64,000 bases of DNA. It comes from Achromobacter anxifer. GTDB lineage: Bacteria; Pseudomonadota; Gammaproteobacteria; Burkholderiales; Burkholderiaceae_B. Positions 45,163 through 55,155 of this stretch are shown here, one piece after another (within the stretch, counting starts at the first letter, position 1; every line of letters starts with the position of its first letter). Below the pieces are notes generated by a model. The model had not been told where the DNA came from, did not search any database, and saw nothing but the letters and a program-made list of their open reading frames with translations. The position numbers and the translations under genes are program-made. The DNA lies in NCBI RefSeq assembly GCF_903652925.1, contig NZ_CAHLAR010000010.1:124001-188000 (forward strand), read 5' to 3'.

Positions 45163-45909
45163 ATGCCCGCCGATTCTTCCGCCACGTCCCAGTCTCGCCC
45201 CGCCGGCGGGCTGGTGCGCGTGGTCGCGGGACTGCTGATCGGTGTGTTGCTGGGCGGAGCGGCCAGTTTTTTCTACGCCCGCCAGCTTTACCGGCCGAAG
45301 GACGCGGTGGTGATCAGCGCGCGCCAGGCCGAAGTCCAGGATGAGGCCATGCGGCAGCAGGCGACGCAGCTGCGCTATACGCAAGGCCAGCTCGACACCG
45401 TCGATGGCGAACTGGTCATCGAGCGCGCGGCGCGCCAGGAACTGGAAACCCAGCTGCGCGCCGTCCAGGCCGAAGTCGGCAGGGTGCGCGACCAGCTGGC
45501 GTTCTACGAACAATTGCTGCCGCCCGGACCCGAAGGCTCCGTGGACATCCGCGGCGTCGAGATCGACCGCAGTGGCGGCGGCCTGCGCTACAAGGTCCTG
45601 CTGATGCGCAGCGGCCGCAATGGCGGCGCGCCGTTCAACGGCGCCTTGCGTTTTCAGGCCACGGGAGTCCTGAAGGGCGAGACCGTGAAAGTGGACCTGG
45701 CACCCATGCAGGTCAAGGCCGAATCCGGCTCCGTCGCCATTCCCGGCGACGCCGTGCCGACCTCGCCTCTGGCCCTGCAATTCGATCAGTACCAGCGCAG
45801 CCAGGGCATCCTGGCGCTGCCCGAGGGATTTGTCCCCGAAAGCGTGACGGTCAGCGTTCTGGAAGGCGATACCGTCCGTGCGTCAAGAAGCGTCAAGCTC
45901 GAACTTTGA
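45163..45909 (+). CDS. Single-span membrane protein with coiled coil (DUF6776-like)
   Basis: A 248-residue protein of unknown function. One membrane span near residues 18-38 (VRVVAGLLIGVLLGGAASFF) is followed by a coiled coil (about 50-120, rich in Gln/Glu/Arg/Leu) and a C-terminal beta-rich periplasmic domain. Similar proteins lie upstream of erpA or bactofilin genes in betaproteobacteria, and a link to cell envelope or polymerisation is possible but not shown here. erpA follows after 86 bases. Confidence 0.75.
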   Translation: MPADSSATSQSRPAGGLVRVVAGLLIGVLLGGAASFFYARQLYRPKDAVVISARQAEVQDEAMRQQATQLRYTQGQLDTVDGELVIERAARQELETQLRAVQAEVGRVRDQLAFYEQLLPPGPEGSVDIRGVEIDRSGGGLRYKVLLMRSGRNGGAPFNGALRFQATGVLKGETVKVDLAPMQVKAESGSVAIPGDAVPTSPLALQFDQYQRSQGILALPEGFVPESVTVSVLEGDTVRASRSVKLEL

Positions 45910-45995
45910 GTCTGCGCAAGCCCTGCGCTATAGTGACACCATGCGAGCGCCGTTGCCGCTCAACGAAATATGGCCGAACCGGCCTGGAGTGAACC

Positions 45996-46367
45996 ATGAA
46001 TGCTGTGACCGAAACCGTCGACCTGCAGGCCGCGCCGCCTGCCCCCCTGGTATTTACCGACTCGGCTGCGGCCAAGGTGAAGGATCTGTTGGCCGAAGAA
46101 GGCAATCCCGAGCTGAAGCTGCGCGTCTTCGTGCAGGGCGGGGGCTGTTCGGGTTTCCAGTACGGCTTCACCTTCGACGAAGTCGTGAACGATGACGACA
46201 CCGTGCTGGACAAGGCCGGCGTGCAGCTGCTCGTCGACCCGATGAGCTTCCAGTACCTGGTCGGCGCCGAGATCGACTACAAGGAAGACCTGGAAGGTGC
46301 GCAGTTCGTCATCCGCAATCCCAACGCCAGCACCACCTGCGGCTGCGGTTCCTCGTTCTCGGTGTAA
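45996..46367 (+). CDS. erpA: Iron-sulfur cluster insertion protein ErpA
   Basis: A 123-residue A-type carrier delivering [4Fe-4S] clusters, for example to IspG/IspH and respiratory enzymes. The three cluster cysteines are visible: Cys51 in GGGCSGF and Cys115/Cys117 in [13 protein letters not shown] precedes the ATG. A strong terminator follows. Confidence 0.96.
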   Translation: MNAVTETVDLQAAPPAPLVFTDSAAAKVKDLLAEEGNPELKLRVFVQGGGCSGFQYGFTFDEVVNDDDTVLDKAGVQLLVDPMSFQYLVGAEIDYKEDLEGAQFVIRNPNASTTCGCGSSFSV

Positions 46368-46386
46368 TTCATCCGGGCAGGAAATG

Positions 46387-46418
46387 AAAAAGCCCTTCGG
46401 TTCGCCGAAGGGCTTTTT
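46387..46418. terminator. Bidirectional terminator between erpA and anmK
   Basis: Perfect 14-bp stem AAAAAGCCCTTCGG/CCGAAGGGCTTTTT with a TTCG loop; the flanking A and T runs serve both convergent genes. Confidence 0.96.
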
Positions 46419-46435
46419 GCATTGGAGCGCCGGTT

Positions 46436-47569
46436 TCAGGCGGGATAGAGCGCTCCCAGGATGCGCGGGCCGCGCGCACCGGTGACGGCTGGCACGCCGG
46501 CGGGGCGGCGCTGCACGAAGGCCTGGGCCAGCCAGGCGAAGGCAAGGGCCTCGACCTCCTGCGCCGGCACGCCCAGCGCATCGGTGGGGTGTACGGGTCG
46601 TTGCAGGCAGTACGCCAACTCGCGCATCAGGCCCGGGTTGCGCGCGCCGCCGCCGCATACGAGAACTTCCTGCGTGGCCGCAGCAGAGGCATCGATGGCA
46701 TTGGCGACCGTGCGCGCCGTCAGGCGTTGCAGCGTGGCCTGCACGTCTTGAGGCGCGGGCTTGGGGCCGTCGAAGGCGGCCAGGCGGTCGTCCAGCCATT
46801 GCAGGTTGAACAGGTCGCGCCCGGTGGACTTGGGCGGGGGCAGGGCGAACCAGGGCTCGCTGGAGATCAGTTGTTCCAGCAGCGGGGCCAGGACCTGTCC
46901 GGTGGCGGCCCAGCGGCCGTCGGCGTCGTAGGGCAGGCCCAGGTGGCGCTGGCACCATCCGTCCAGCAGGACGTTGGCGGGGCCGGTGTCGAAGCCGCGG
47001 GGCGGCTTCCCCGGCTCCAGTAGCGTCACGTTGGCGATGCCGCCCAGATTGAGGACGGCGCGGCCTTGCGGCGCGCCGAAGATGGCGGCGTGGAAGGGCG
47101 GTACCAGCGGTGCGCCCTGGCCGCCCGCGGCCACGTCGCGGCTGCGGAAATCCGCCACCACGTCGATGCCCGTCAGTTCCGCCAGTAGCGCAGGGGCATT
47201 GAGCTGCACCGTGTAGCCGAGTTCCGGGCGGTGACGGACGGTCTGGCCATGCGCACCGATGGCGGCGACGTCGCTGGCAGGGATGCCGGCCTGTTGGAGC
47301 AGGGCGGCGACAGCCTGGGCATACAGGCGGGCGAGCCCGTTGGCGGCCAGCGCGCCGCGCGCCAGTTCATCGTCGCCGGATTGGTTCAGCGCCAGCAATT
47401 CGCGCCTCAGGTCTGCCGGCATGGGCAGGCTGGCGCTGGCGAGCACGGCCGGCGCCTGGCCATCGCCCAGGCGCACCAGCACGCCGTCCACGCCGTCGAC
47501 GCTGGTGCCCGACATCAGCCCGATGTAGAGCTGCGCATCCTGGTGCTGCGTAGTGGAGGAGGAGTTCAC
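46436..47569 (-). CDS. anmK: Anhydro-N-acetylmuramic acid kinase, GTG start
   Basis: Phosphorylates and opens 1,6-anhydro-MurNAc released by cell-wall turnover, giving MurNAc-6-P. The 377-residue protein has the ASKHA-type phosphate loop [16 protein letters not shown], the [11 protein letters not shown] segment, the [10 protein letters not shown] motif and the [11 protein letters not shown] adenosine loop. The start is a GTG at 47569. It is downstream of the peptidoglycan endopeptidase gene, consistent with a joint role in murein recycling. Confidence 0.96.
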   Translation of the reverse strand: MNSSSTTQHQDAQLYIGLMSGTSVDGVDGVLVRLGDGQAPAVLASASLPMPADLRRELLALNQSGDDELARGALAANGLARLYAQAVAALLQQAGIPASDVAAIGAHGQTVRHRPELGYTVQLNAPALLAELTGIDVVADFRSRDVAAGGQGAPLVPPFHAAIFGAPQGRAVLNLGGIANVTLLEPGKPPRGFDTGPANVLLDGWCQRHLGLPYDADGRWAATGQVLAPLLEQLISSEPWFALPPPKSTGRDLFNLQWLDDRLAAFDGPKPAPQDVQATLQRLTARTVANAIDASAAATQEVLVCGGGARNPGLMRELAYCLQRPVHPTDALGVPAQEVEALAFAWLAQAFVQRRPAGVPAVTGARGPRILGALYPA

Positions 47570-47584
47570 GGGAGCCTCGGAAAA

Positions 47585-47621
47585 GAAAAAAGCGGCCGCG
47601 CAACAGATCGTGCGGGGCCGC
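47585..47621 (-). terminator. Terminator of the M23 endopeptidase gene
   Basis: On the minus strand a GCGGCC/GGCCGC stem (47616-47621 with 47592-47597) is followed by six T, 25 bases after the endopeptidase stop and before anmK. Confidence 0.75.
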
Positions 47622-47645
47622 CTTGGACGGGACGCTTGGCCGGCG

Positions 47646-49055
47646 TTAGCGGCTGGCCACGTTGGTCAGCGCGTCGGGCAGGGTCTGCTGGAATTCCGTC
47701 AGCAGCTGGATCTGCTGCTTGTACGGCGCCACGGCCTGGTTGAACGCGCGGACTTCGGCAGGCTCCAGGGCGCGCGCGACCGGCAGGTCTACCGACAGCG
47801 GATCGATCGGCTGGTTGTCGACGCGGAATTCGTAGTGCAGGTGCGGGCCGGTGGCCCAGCCGGTGGCGCCGACATAGCCCAGCAGTTGGCCTTGCGAAAT
47901 CTTGGAGCCCTTGGTGATGCCTTCGGCGATGCGGCTCTGGTGGGCATACAGCGTCGAGTACTTGCCGTGGTGCTTGACGATGACGACGTTGCCGTAACCG
48001 TTCTGCCAGCCCGAGAACTCCACCGTGCCGTCGGCCGTGGAATGGATCGGCGTGCCCGAGGGCGCGGCATAGTCCACGCCCTTGTGTCCCGTCCAGGTCT
48101 TGTGGATGGGGTGCATGCGCATGCCGAACGTGGAGCTGATGCGGCTGAACTTCAGCGCGGTGCGCAGGAACGCGCCGCGCAGGCTGGTGCCGTCGAAGTC
48201 GTAGTACGAACCGGTCTTGTCGTCGGGGCTGAACCAGACGGCGCTGTAGGTCTTGCCGCCGTTGATGAACTCCAGTGCCAGCACGCGGCCGGCGCCGGCG
48301 TAGCGGCCGTCGTGCGAACGCACTTCGTAGACCACGCGGAACTGGTCACCTTGGCGCAGGTCGCGCAGGAAGTCGATCTTGGCGCTGAGGATGTCGGCCA
48401 TCTGCATGGTGACCGAATCCGGGATGCCGGCGGCATCGGTGGCGCCGAACAGCGACGAGCGGATCGTGCCCACGGCGACGCGGGTCTGGCGCTCGGTGCT
48501 TTCGGTGATTTCCTCGGCCTTGTAGCTGTCGCCCGCGGGTGCGACGTGCAGCATGCGCGTCACGACCTGGCCGTCGGTCTCGTTGCCGGGGGTGTGGATG
48601 TAACGCAGCCAGATCAGGTCGCCGTCCTCGTCCGTCGCGGCCTGCACGGAGCGGCCCGGGTACAGCTTGTAGATGCTGCGGGCGCTGGCGTCATGGGTCA
48701 GGAACGTTTGCAGGCTGGGCTCGTCGAGCTCCAGGCGCTGCAGCACCGCGGCCAGCGTGTCGCCGGCGCGGATCCGCGTTTCGCTGATGTAGGGGGCGGC
48801 ACTGGGGGTGCTGACTTCGACTTGTTCGGCGCTTAGCGGCAGGACGCTGCTGATGATGCGCGAAGGGGGGAGTTCAGTGCGGTCGGGTTGCTGCACCATG
48901 CCGAGAGCGGCGGCGCCTGCGAACAGACCAATGGCGGTGACGAGGAGAGTGCGGCGGAAAAGTCCCGAGCGCTGGGGCTTGGGTTCGACGGGCGCAAACA
49001 GGGCAGCAACTTTGCGTTTGATGCTACTCGCCAGTTCGTGGAGGCCACGATTCAT
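47646..49055 (-). CDS. M23 family murein DD-endopeptidase
   Basis: A 469-residue membrane-anchored peptidoglycan endopeptidase of MepM type. It has one N-terminal span (about 35-52), a LysM/OapA-like region (about 85-150; [19 protein letters not shown]), an intermediate domain, and the LytM peptidase (about 315-425). Zinc and catalytic motifs are [13 protein letters not shown] and GPHLHYEF. By family it cuts D-Ala-mDAP crosslinks to let new murein be inserted. It is divergent from tyrS, an arrangement common in betaproteobacteria. Confidence 0.94.
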   Translation of the reverse strand: MNRGLHELASSIKRKVAALFAPVEPKPQRSGLFRRTLLVTAIGLFAGAAALGMVQQPDRTELPPSRIISSVLPLSAEQVEVSTPSAAPYISETRIRAGDTLAAVLQRLELDEPSLQTFLTHDASARSIYKLYPGRSVQAATDEDGDLIWLRYIHTPGNETDGQVVTRMLHVAPAGDSYKAEEITESTERQTRVAVGTIRSSLFGATDAAGIPDSVTMQMADILSAKIDFLRDLRQGDQFRVVYEVRSHDGRYAGAGRVLALEFINGGKTYSAVWFSPDDKTGSYYDFDGTSLRGAFLRTALKFSRISSTFGMRMHPIHKTWTGHKGVDYAAPSGTPIHSTADGTVEFSGWQNGYGNVVIVKHHGKYSTLYAHQSRIAEGITKGSKISQGQLLGYVGATGWATGPHLHYEFRVDNQPIDPLSVDLPVARALEPAEVRAFNQAVAPYKQQIQLLTEFQQTLPDALTNVASR

Positions 49056-49310
49056 CGTGAAGATACCCTCTCAGGTGGCTTGAGCTCGCAGGGTGCGTGA
49101 CACGAACGGCCCTCGCGCGCACACATTGGGGGCAAGGGCTGGCGCGGGGCGCATCTTGTGAACAACGGGTGTAAAGCGGAGCGCAACTGCGTATATATGG
49201 CAATTGCGTATGATTAGGGCGGTATCCTAGCTGATTCGGCTAGAATTTTCGATAGTTTTCGTCACTTTTTACACCTTTTTATCGGCTGAAGCCGAGTTGG
49301 TCCCCCTGCC

Positions 49311-50540
49311 ATGTCATCCACAGAAGCCCCGATTACCCCCGAAGTCGAAGCAGACCTGCGTATAGCGAAGCGCGGCTGCGATGAGTTGCTGGTCGAGTCC
49401 GAATTCGCTCGCAAGCTCGCCAGGAGCCGCGCCACGGGCGTGCCCCTGCGCATCAAGCTGGGGCTGGATCCGACCGCGCCGGACATCCACCTGGGCCACA
49501 CGGTGGTGCTGAACAAGATGCGCCAGCTGCAGGACATGGGGCACAACGTCATCTTCCTGATCGGCGATTTCACCTCGACCATCGGCGATCCCAGCGGCCG
49601 CAACAACACCCGCCCGCCGCTTACGCGCGAACAGATCGAGGCCAACGCCAAGACTTATTACGCCCAGGCCAGCCTGGTGCTGGATCCGGCACGCACCGAG
49701 ATCCGCTACAACTCCGAGTGGTGCGATCCGCTGGGTGCGCGCGGCATGATCCAGCTGGCGTCGCGCTACACGGTGGCGCGCATGATGGAGCGCGAGGACT
49801 TCACCAAGCGCTTCAAGGGCGGCATCCCGATCTCGGTGCATGAATTCCTGTACCCGCTGATGCAGGGCTATGACTCGGTGGCGCTGAAGTCCGATCTGGA
49901 GCTGGGGGGCACCGATCAGAAGTTCAACCTGCTGGTCGGCCGCGAGCTGCAAAAGGAGTATGGCCAGGAGCCGCAGTGCATTCTGACGATGCCCTTGCTG
50001 GTGGGTACGGACGGCGTAGAGAAAATGTCCAAGTCGAAGGGCAACTACATCGGCATTTCGGAGTCGCCCGATTCGATGTTCGGCAAGCTCATGTCGATTT
50101 CCGACACGCTGATGTGGCGCTACTTCGAGCTGCTCTCGTTCCGCACGCTGGAAGACATTGCCGCGCTCAAGCAGGAGATCGACGGCGGCCGCAATCCGCG
50201 CGATGCCAAGGTCATGCTGGCCCAGGAAATCATTACGCGCTTCCATTCGGCCAAGGCCGCGGAAGAAGCGCTGGCTTCGTTCGAGGCTCGCTTCCGCGAC
50301 GGCGCAATCCCCGATGACATCCCCGAGGTGAACATTGGCGGGGCGCCCGTAGGCATCCTCAAGCTGCTGCGCGAAGCCGGTCTGGTCGCTTCGGGTTCCG
50401 AAGCGCAGCGCAATGTGGAGCAGGGCGGCGTGCGCGTCAACGGCGACCGCGTGGAAGACAAATCGTTGCAATTGCCGGCGGGGACTTACGTCGTTCAGGT
50501 GGGCAAGCGCAAATTTGCGCGTGTTAACTTGAACCCATGA
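49311..50540 (+). CDS. tyrS: Tyrosyl-tRNA synthetase
   Basis: Class I synthetase charging tRNA-Tyr. The 409-residue protein has the HIGH motif as HLGH (60-63), KMSKS at 238-242, and a C-terminal S4 RNA-binding domain (about 345-405; [16 protein letters not shown]). This is the TyrRS subgroup with the KMSKS form rather than KFGKT. The 255-base divergent gap to the endopeptidase gene contains TAGAAT at 49241-49246 as a likely -10. Confidence 0.97.
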   Translation: MSSTEAPITPEVEADLRIAKRGCDELLVESEFARKLARSRATGVPLRIKLGLDPTAPDIHLGHTVVLNKMRQLQDMGHNVIFLIGDFTSTIGDPSGRNNTRPPLTREQIEANAKTYYAQASLVLDPARTEIRYNSEWCDPLGARGMIQLASRYTVARMMEREDFTKRFKGGIPISVHEFLYPLMQGYDSVALKSDLELGGTDQKFNLLVGRELQKEYGQEPQCILTMPLLVGTDGVEKMSKSKGNYIGISESPDSMFGKLMSISDTLMWRYFELLSFRTLEDIAALKQEIDGGRNPRDAKVMLAQEIITRFHSAKAAEEALASFEARFRDGAIPDDIPEVNIGGAPVGILKLLREAGLVASGSEAQRNVEQGGVRVNGDRVEDKSLQLPAGTYVVQVGKRKFARVNLNP

Positions 50541-50612
50541 TTGCGAAGTTTTGATACGCTGAGGGTACGGACAGGGGCAGTGGGGCCTTTGCGGCACATC
50601 TAGGAGCACGAC

Positions 50613-51266
50613 ATGAAACTTTCGAGTTTGTCTTTTTCCGATAACGAGTCGATTCCCGAACGCTACGCTTTCGGCAAGATCGATGCGCAATCGCACGTCG
50701 CGCTGGCAGACAACTTCAACCCGCAGTTTTCCTGGGACGAAGTTCCGGCAGGCACGCAGTCGTTCGCGCTGATCTGCCACGACCCCGATGTGCCCTCCGA
50801 ACCCGACGACGTCAACCAGGAAGGCCGCGAAGTGCCGGCCAGCCTGCCTCGCGTGGACTTCTTCCACTGGGTGCTGGTGGACCTGGCCGCCGACGTGCGC
50901 GACATCGAGGAAGGCACCTTCTCCAGCGGCATCACGCCGCGCGGCAAGGGCGGTCCGCTGGCGCCGATGGATGCGCGCCAGGGCATCAACTCGTATTCGT
51001 CGTGGTTCGCGAACGACCACGACATGAGCGGCGACTACTTCGGCTATGACGGCCCGTGCCCGCCCTGGAACGACGCGCTGGTGCACCGCTACGTGTTCAC
51101 CCTGTACGCGCTGGATGTGCCCACGCTGAATCTGCAGGGCTCGTTCACCGGCGAGGACGCGTTGCGCGCCATCCAGAAGCACGTGCTGGGACAGGCTTCG
51201 CTGACGGGCACCTATACGCTCAATCCGAAGCTGGCTCCCAAGCAGATCGGCGCCACCTCGGCCTGA
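50613..51266 (+). CDS. YbhB/YbcL family Raf-kinase-inhibitor-like protein
   Basis: A 217-residue protein of the phosphatidylethanolamine-binding (PEBP) fold. It keeps the conserved anion-site motifs DNFNPQFSWDEVPAGTQSF, CHDPDVPSEPDDVN, FFHWVLVDL and YDGPCPPWND. The biochemical role in bacteria is unclear. No signal peptide, so cytoplasmic. TAGGAG precedes the ATG. Confidence 0.93.
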   Translation: MKLSSLSFSDNESIPERYAFGKIDAQSHVALADNFNPQFSWDEVPAGTQSFALICHDPDVPSEPDDVNQEGREVPASLPRVDFFHWVLVDLAADVRDIEEGTFSSGITPRGKGGPLAPMDARQGINSYSSWFANDHDMSGDYFGYDGPCPPWNDALVHRYVFTLYALDVPTLNLQGSFTGEDALRAIQKHVLGQASLTGTYTLNPKLAPKQIGATSA

Positions 51267-51280
51267 TCTCGCCCGCCACG

Positions 51281-51311
51281 AAAAAGGCCGCAGATACTGC
51301 GGCCTTTTTTT
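51281..51311. terminator. Bidirectional terminator between the YbhB-like and LysE-like genes
   Basis: AAAAAGGCCGCAG / CTGCGGCCTTTTTTT stem with an ATA loop; A and T runs on both sides serve both convergent genes. Confidence 0.95.
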
Positions 51312-51325
51312 GCGCCCCGAATGGT

Positions 51326-51964
51326 TCAGCCCACGGCCCGTTTGAGCCGCAGCAGCGCCACGCCGAAGCTGATGAAGATGGTCCCGACCAGCCGGTTGAT
51401 CCAGGCCACGATGCGGGGCTGGCGCAGCAGGCGCCGGGCGCGATGGGCCAGCGTGCCGTAGACCAGCAAGGACGCGAGCGACATGGCCATGAAGATGCCG
51501 GTCAGGATGAAGAATTGCGGCAGCAGCGGTTCGGCGGCGTTGAGGAATTGCGGAAACAGCGCGGTGAAGAACAGGATGGGCTTGGGATTCAGCGTCGCCA
51601 CCAGGGCGGCTTCCAGGTAGAGCCGGCCGGCGCCGCGCGGCGCCTGGCTAGCGGCATCGGGCGCGGGCGGCGCGATGTTCGAGCGCCCCAGCAGATGACG
51701 CAGGCCGATGTACATCAGATAGGCGGCCCCGGCCAGCTTCAGGATCGTGAACAGCAGGGCGGACGATTGCAGCACCATGCCCAGCCCCAGCATGGCGGCG
51801 GCCGACAACAGGAACAGGCCGGTGACGTTGCCCAGGGTGGATGGCAGCACGGCCCGCCACCCGCCCGCCGCGCCGTTGCGAATGGCGAGCATGGTGGCGG
51901 GACCGGGGCTGACGACGCTGACCGCTGCTACTAGCGAGTAGGTTATGAGTGTGGCGCTTTGCAT
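51326..51964 (-). CDS. LysE/RhtB-family amino acid exporter
   Basis: A 212-residue, about six-span exporter. It has the family opening with SVVSPGPATMLAIRNGAAGG and the NPKPILFFTALFPQFL motif of the third span, as in RhtB/RhtC. Substrate unknown; homoserine, threonine and leucine are family substrates. It is divergent from glyA with a 205-base gap. Confidence 0.93.
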   Translation of the reverse strand: MQSATLITYSLVAAVSVVSPGPATMLAIRNGAAGGWRAVLPSTLGNVTGLFLLSAAAMLGLGMVLQSSALLFTILKLAGAAYLMYIGLRHLLGRSNIAPPAPDAASQAPRGAGRLYLEAALVATLNPKPILFFTALFPQFLNAAEPLLPQFFILTGIFMAMSLASLLVYGTLAHRARRLLRQPRIVAWINRLVGTIFISFGVALLRLKRAVG

Positions 51965-52169
51965 GAAAGTTTCTCAAGTCGGGTTGAGGCGGATTTCCGG
52001 CGTTCGCAAAATGGCGTGGTTTTCGCGCCCGTCCGGGGAATTTTGCCCGGGTTCCAGGCATTTTGGGCGCATTTGATCCTGCCCGACGCGGTAAACTATC
52101 CGTCATTCTCCGGGTTTACCCACCCGGGCGCAGTTTTCTCCTCTCTTACCGCCTCAGGAACCCCCCGTC

Positions 52170-53420
52170 ATGTTTGACCGCAACCTCACCTTGTCCAAGG
52201 CTGACCCGGACGTTTGGGCCGCCATCCAGAAGGAAGACGTCCGCCAGGAACAGCACATCGAGCTGATCGCCTCGGAGAACTACGCCAGCCCGGCCGTCAT
52301 GGAAGCCCAGGGCACGCAGCTCACCAACAAGTACGCCGAAGGTTATCCGGGCAAGCGCTACTACGGCGGTTGCGAATACGTGGACGTGGTCGAGCAGCTG
52401 GCCATCGACCGCCTGAAGCAGATCTTCGGCGCCGAAGCCGCCAACGTGCAGCCCAACTCGGGTTCGCAGGCCAACCAGGGCGTGTACATGGCCGTCCTGA
52501 AGCCGGGCGACACGGTGCTGGGCATGAGCCTGGCCGAAGGCGGCCACCTGACGCACGGCGCGTCGGTCAACGCCTCGGGCAAGCTGTACAACTTCATCTC
52601 CTACGGCCTGGACGAAAACGAAGTCCTGAACTACGACCAAGTCGAGAAGCTGGCGAAGGAACACAAGCCCAAGCTGATCGTGGCCGGCGCTTCCGCCTAC
52701 GCCCTGCACATCGACTTCGAGCGCATGGCCCGCATCGCCCGTGAAAACGGCGCGCTGTTCATGGTCGACATCGCCCACTACGCTGGCCTGGTGGCTGGCG
52801 GCGCCTACCCCAACCCGGTCCCGCACGCCGACTTCGTCACCTCGACGACGCACAAGTCGCTGCGCGGCCCGCGCGGCGGCGTCATCATGATGAAGGCCGA
52901 GCACGAGAAGATCATCAACTCGGCGATCTTCCCCGGCATCCAGGGCGGTCCGCTGATGCACGTCATCGCCGGCAAGGCCGTGGCCTTCAAGGAAGCGCTG
53001 GATCCCTCCTTCAAGGATTACGCGCAGCAAGTGGTCAAGAACGCCAAGGTGCTGGCGGACACGCTGGTCAAGCGTGGCCTGCGCATCGTTTCGGGCCGCA
53101 CCGAAAGCCACGTCATGCTGGTGGACCTGCGTTCCAAGGGCATCACGGGCAAGGAAGCGGAAGCCGTGCTGGGCCAGGCCCACATCACGGTGAACAAGAA
53201 CGCCATCCCGAACGATCCGGAAAAGCCCTTCGTGACCAGCGGCATCCGCCTGGGCACGCCGGCCATGACCACCCGCGGCTTCACCGAAGCCGAGGCTGAG
53301 CTGACCGCCAACCTGATCGCCGACGTGCTGGACAACCCGCGCGACGAAGCCAACATCGCCGCCGTGCGCGCCAAGGTCAATGAACTGACCTCGCGCCTGC
53401 CGGTCTACGGCAAGAAGTAA
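52170..53420 (+). CDS. glyA: Serine hydroxymethyltransferase
   Basis: PLP enzyme interconverting serine and glycine with transfer of a one-carbon unit to tetrahydrofolate. The 416-residue protein has the PLP lysine at residue 229 in [13 protein letters not shown] and the [17 protein letters not shown] segment before it. It lies directly upstream of nrdR, a conserved glyA-nrdR-ribD order in proteobacteria, here interrupted before ribD. Confidence 0.98.
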   Translation: MFDRNLTLSKADPDVWAAIQKEDVRQEQHIELIASENYASPAVMEAQGTQLTNKYAEGYPGKRYYGGCEYVDVVEQLAIDRLKQIFGAEAANVQPNSGSQANQGVYMAVLKPGDTVLGMSLAEGGHLTHGASVNASGKLYNFISYGLDENEVLNYDQVEKLAKEHKPKLIVAGASAYALHIDFERMARIARENGALFMVDIAHYAGLVAGGAYPNPVPHADFVTSTTHKSLRGPRGGVIMMKAEHEKIINSAIFPGIQGGPLMHVIAGKAVAFKEALDPSFKDYAQQVVKNAKVLADTLVKRGLRIVSGRTESHVMLVDLRSKGITGKEAEAVLGQAHITVNKNAIPNDPEKPFVTSGIRLGTPAMTTRGFTEAEAELTANLIADVLDNPRDEANIAAVRAKVNELTSRLPVYGKK

Positions 53421-53465
53421 TCCGGCATCCCTGTGGCGGATCCCGGTCCGCCGCAGCGCTCCAGA

Positions 53466-53495
53466 GGGACGGCCCCGCAAGGCGCCGTCCCTTTG
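53466..53495 (+). terminator. Hairpin after glyA
   Basis: GGGACGGC/GCCGTCCC stem followed by only CTTTG; a weak terminator, so nrdR may be partly co-transcribed with glyA. Confidence 0.55.
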
Positions 53496-53620
53496 CATTC
53501 GGGGCGGCGCCTGTGTCACCCTGAAAATATGGGGGCGGATTAACCCGTCCCGACGCTGGCGGCCGGACGCCTCGTTACAATATGCTTAACTATTGCCTTC
53601 AGCGCCTTTAGGGATCACAC

Positions 53621-54100
53621 ATGCGGTGTCCATTTTGCGGCAATGCCGAAACACAGGTCGTCGACAGCCGGGTCTCCGAGGAAGGCGACGCCATACGCCG
53701 TCGCCGCCGCTGCCTGTCCTGCGACAAGCGCTTCACCACCTATGAGCGGGTGGAGCTCGCCATGCCTTCCATCGTGAAGCGCAACGGCAGCCGCAGCGAC
53801 TATGACCCCGGCAAACTGCGCGCCAGCCTCAGCCTGGCGCTGCGCAAGCGCCCCGTCAGCACCGAAGACGTGGATGCCGCCGTGGCTCGCATCGAAGAGC
53901 AGCTGCTGGCCAGCGGACTGCGCGAAGTGCCCAGCGAACACATCGGCGAACTCGTCATGAACGAGCTGCGCAAGCTCGACAAGGTGGCGTACGTGCGTTT
54001 CGCCTCGGTCTACAAGAGCTTCGAGGACATCGGCGAATTCGTCGAGGCCATCCGCGAAATGCAGGGGCCGTTGCTGCCGGGCAAGCTGCGCAAGGATTGA
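53621..54100 (+). CDS. nrdR: Transcriptional repressor NrdR
   Basis: A 159-residue ATP/dATP-sensing repressor of ribonucleotide reductase genes. The zinc ribbon cysteines are 3, 6, 31 and 34 (CPFC, CLSC), with the basic stretch IRRRRRC at the DNA-binding face. The ATP-cone follows (about 49-139; [16 protein letters not shown]). Probable targets in this same window are the paired boxes upstream of nrdA at 16922-16968. TACAAT at 53576-53581 is a candidate -10. Confidence 0.97.
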   Translation: MRCPFCGNAETQVVDSRVSEEGDAIRRRRRCLSCDKRFTTYERVELAMPSIVKRNGSRSDYDPGKLRASLSLALRKRPVSTEDVDAAVARIEEQLLASGLREVPSEHIGELVMNELRKLDKVAYVRFASVYKSFEDIGEFVEAIREMQGPLLPGKLRKD

Positions 54101-54151
54101 GCGGGTCTGGTCTTCAACCGGTCCGATGCCGCTAGCGGCACCGAAGCAGCA

Positions 54152-54177
54152 AATGACGGCGCCGCGGCGCCGTCATT
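54152..54177. terminator. Perfect 26-base palindrome between nrdR and the GlxA-type gene
   Basis: Fully self-complementary sequence, starting AATGACGGCGCC and centred on GC, that includes the stop codon of the minus-strand regulator gene. It probably folds as a transcript-end hairpin for both convergent genes. A second perfect palindrome, TGCCGCTAGCGGCA, lies at 54127-54140. Confidence 0.6.
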
Positions 54178-55138
54178 GCATGGTGGGAGTCGAACGTGCC
54201 AGGCTGGGCGTCAGAGGCTGGAACTTGCGCCATACGCGGCGCATGTGCTGCGCCGATCCGAAGCCCGATTTCTCGGCCACGCGTTCCAGGTCCAGCCGGG
54301 TGTCGCGCAGCAGGTCGCGCGCCAACGCGACGCGTATCTGATAGAGATAGTCCATCGGCGTGCAGCCGGCGTATTCGCGGAACAGCCGGGTCAGGTGGCG
54401 GGCACTGGTATGCGCCTGGTCCGCCAGCGATTGCGCCGACCAGGGGGCGGCCGGATCGCGGATGACCGCGTCCTGCACCCGGTGCACCCCCGGATGCATG
54501 TGGCTGCGGTGGTCCAGCCAGGGCGACAGCGTGGAATCGGTGCCCGCGCGCCGCTGATAGACGACCATGTCGCGCGCCGTTTCACTGGCCACGCGCGGCC
54601 CGCAATGGCGCGACACCATGTGCAGCGCCAGGTCGATGCCGGCCGTGATGCCTGCGCTGCTGACCAGCTTGCCGTCCTCGACGAAGATGCGGTTGTCGTG
54701 CAGGCGCGCGCTCGGGTCGATGCGGGCCAGCTGTTCCAGGCATGTGTGATGGGTGGTGCAGTCGCGCTGACGGGTCAGGCCGGCGGCCGCCGCGAACAGC
54801 GCGCCGGCGCAGACCGTCATGAGCGTGAAGCCGTCGGCGGGGTGGCGGACGGCCAGCCAGTCGATGATGGCTTGCGCGTCGGGATCGTCCAGGCGCGTGG
54901 GCTTGCCCACCACGCCCGAGATGATGACCAGGGCCTCGGGCGGCAGCGCGGCCGGCAAGGGCTGCAGATGCGCCAGATGCAGGCCGGGCAGGCCGCTTTC
55001 GATTTCACGGGAAGGGCCGCAGAAATGCTGTTCAAAGGCGCCGGGGCACAGCTTGTTGGCCACGCGGAAAGCCTCCGCCGGGCCCGCCACGTCCAGCAGC
55101 ACGATTCCCCGCGTCAGCACGAAATACACCGGAACCAT
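54173..55138 (-). CDS. GlxA-family transcriptional regulator (DJ-1/PfpI plus AraC domains)
   Basis: A 321-residue regulator. The N-terminal DJ-1/PfpI-like amidotransferase fold domain (about 1-190) has TVCAGALFAAAAGL at the nucleophile-elbow position and SSAGITAGIDLALHM. The C-terminal AraC/XylS domain has two helix-turn-helices (about 225-315; SARHLTRLFREYAG and AEKSGFGSAQHMRRVW). Inducers of the family are often nitrogen compounds such as arginine, carnitine or glycine betaine. GGAGG precedes ATG 55138. It lies 17 bases downstream of the cysteine hydrolase, its probable functional partner. Confidence 0.93.
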   Translation of the reverse strand: MVPVYFVLTRGIVLLDVAGPAEAFRVANKLCPGAFEQHFCGPSREIESGLPGLHLAHLQPLPAALPPEALVIISGVVGKPTRLDDPDAQAIIDWLAVRHPADGFTLMTVCAGALFAAAAGLTRQRDCTTHHTCLEQLARIDPSARLHDNRIFVEDGKLVSSAGITAGIDLALHMVSRHCGPRVASETARDMVVYQRRAGTDSTLSPWLDHRSHMHPGVHRVQDAVIRDPAAPWSAQSLADQAHTSARHLTRLFREYAGCTPMDYLYQIRVALARDLLRDTRLDLERVAEKSGFGSAQHMRRVWRKFQPLTPSLARSTPTMQ

Positions 55139-55155
55139 GCGGGCCTCCGACAGCG

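Noticed and set aside
51965-52169. Glycine or other riboswitch upstream of glyA
   Set aside because: The 205-base gap shows no tandem conserved aptamer features; only an AT-rich stretch and a weak TAAACT -10-like element.
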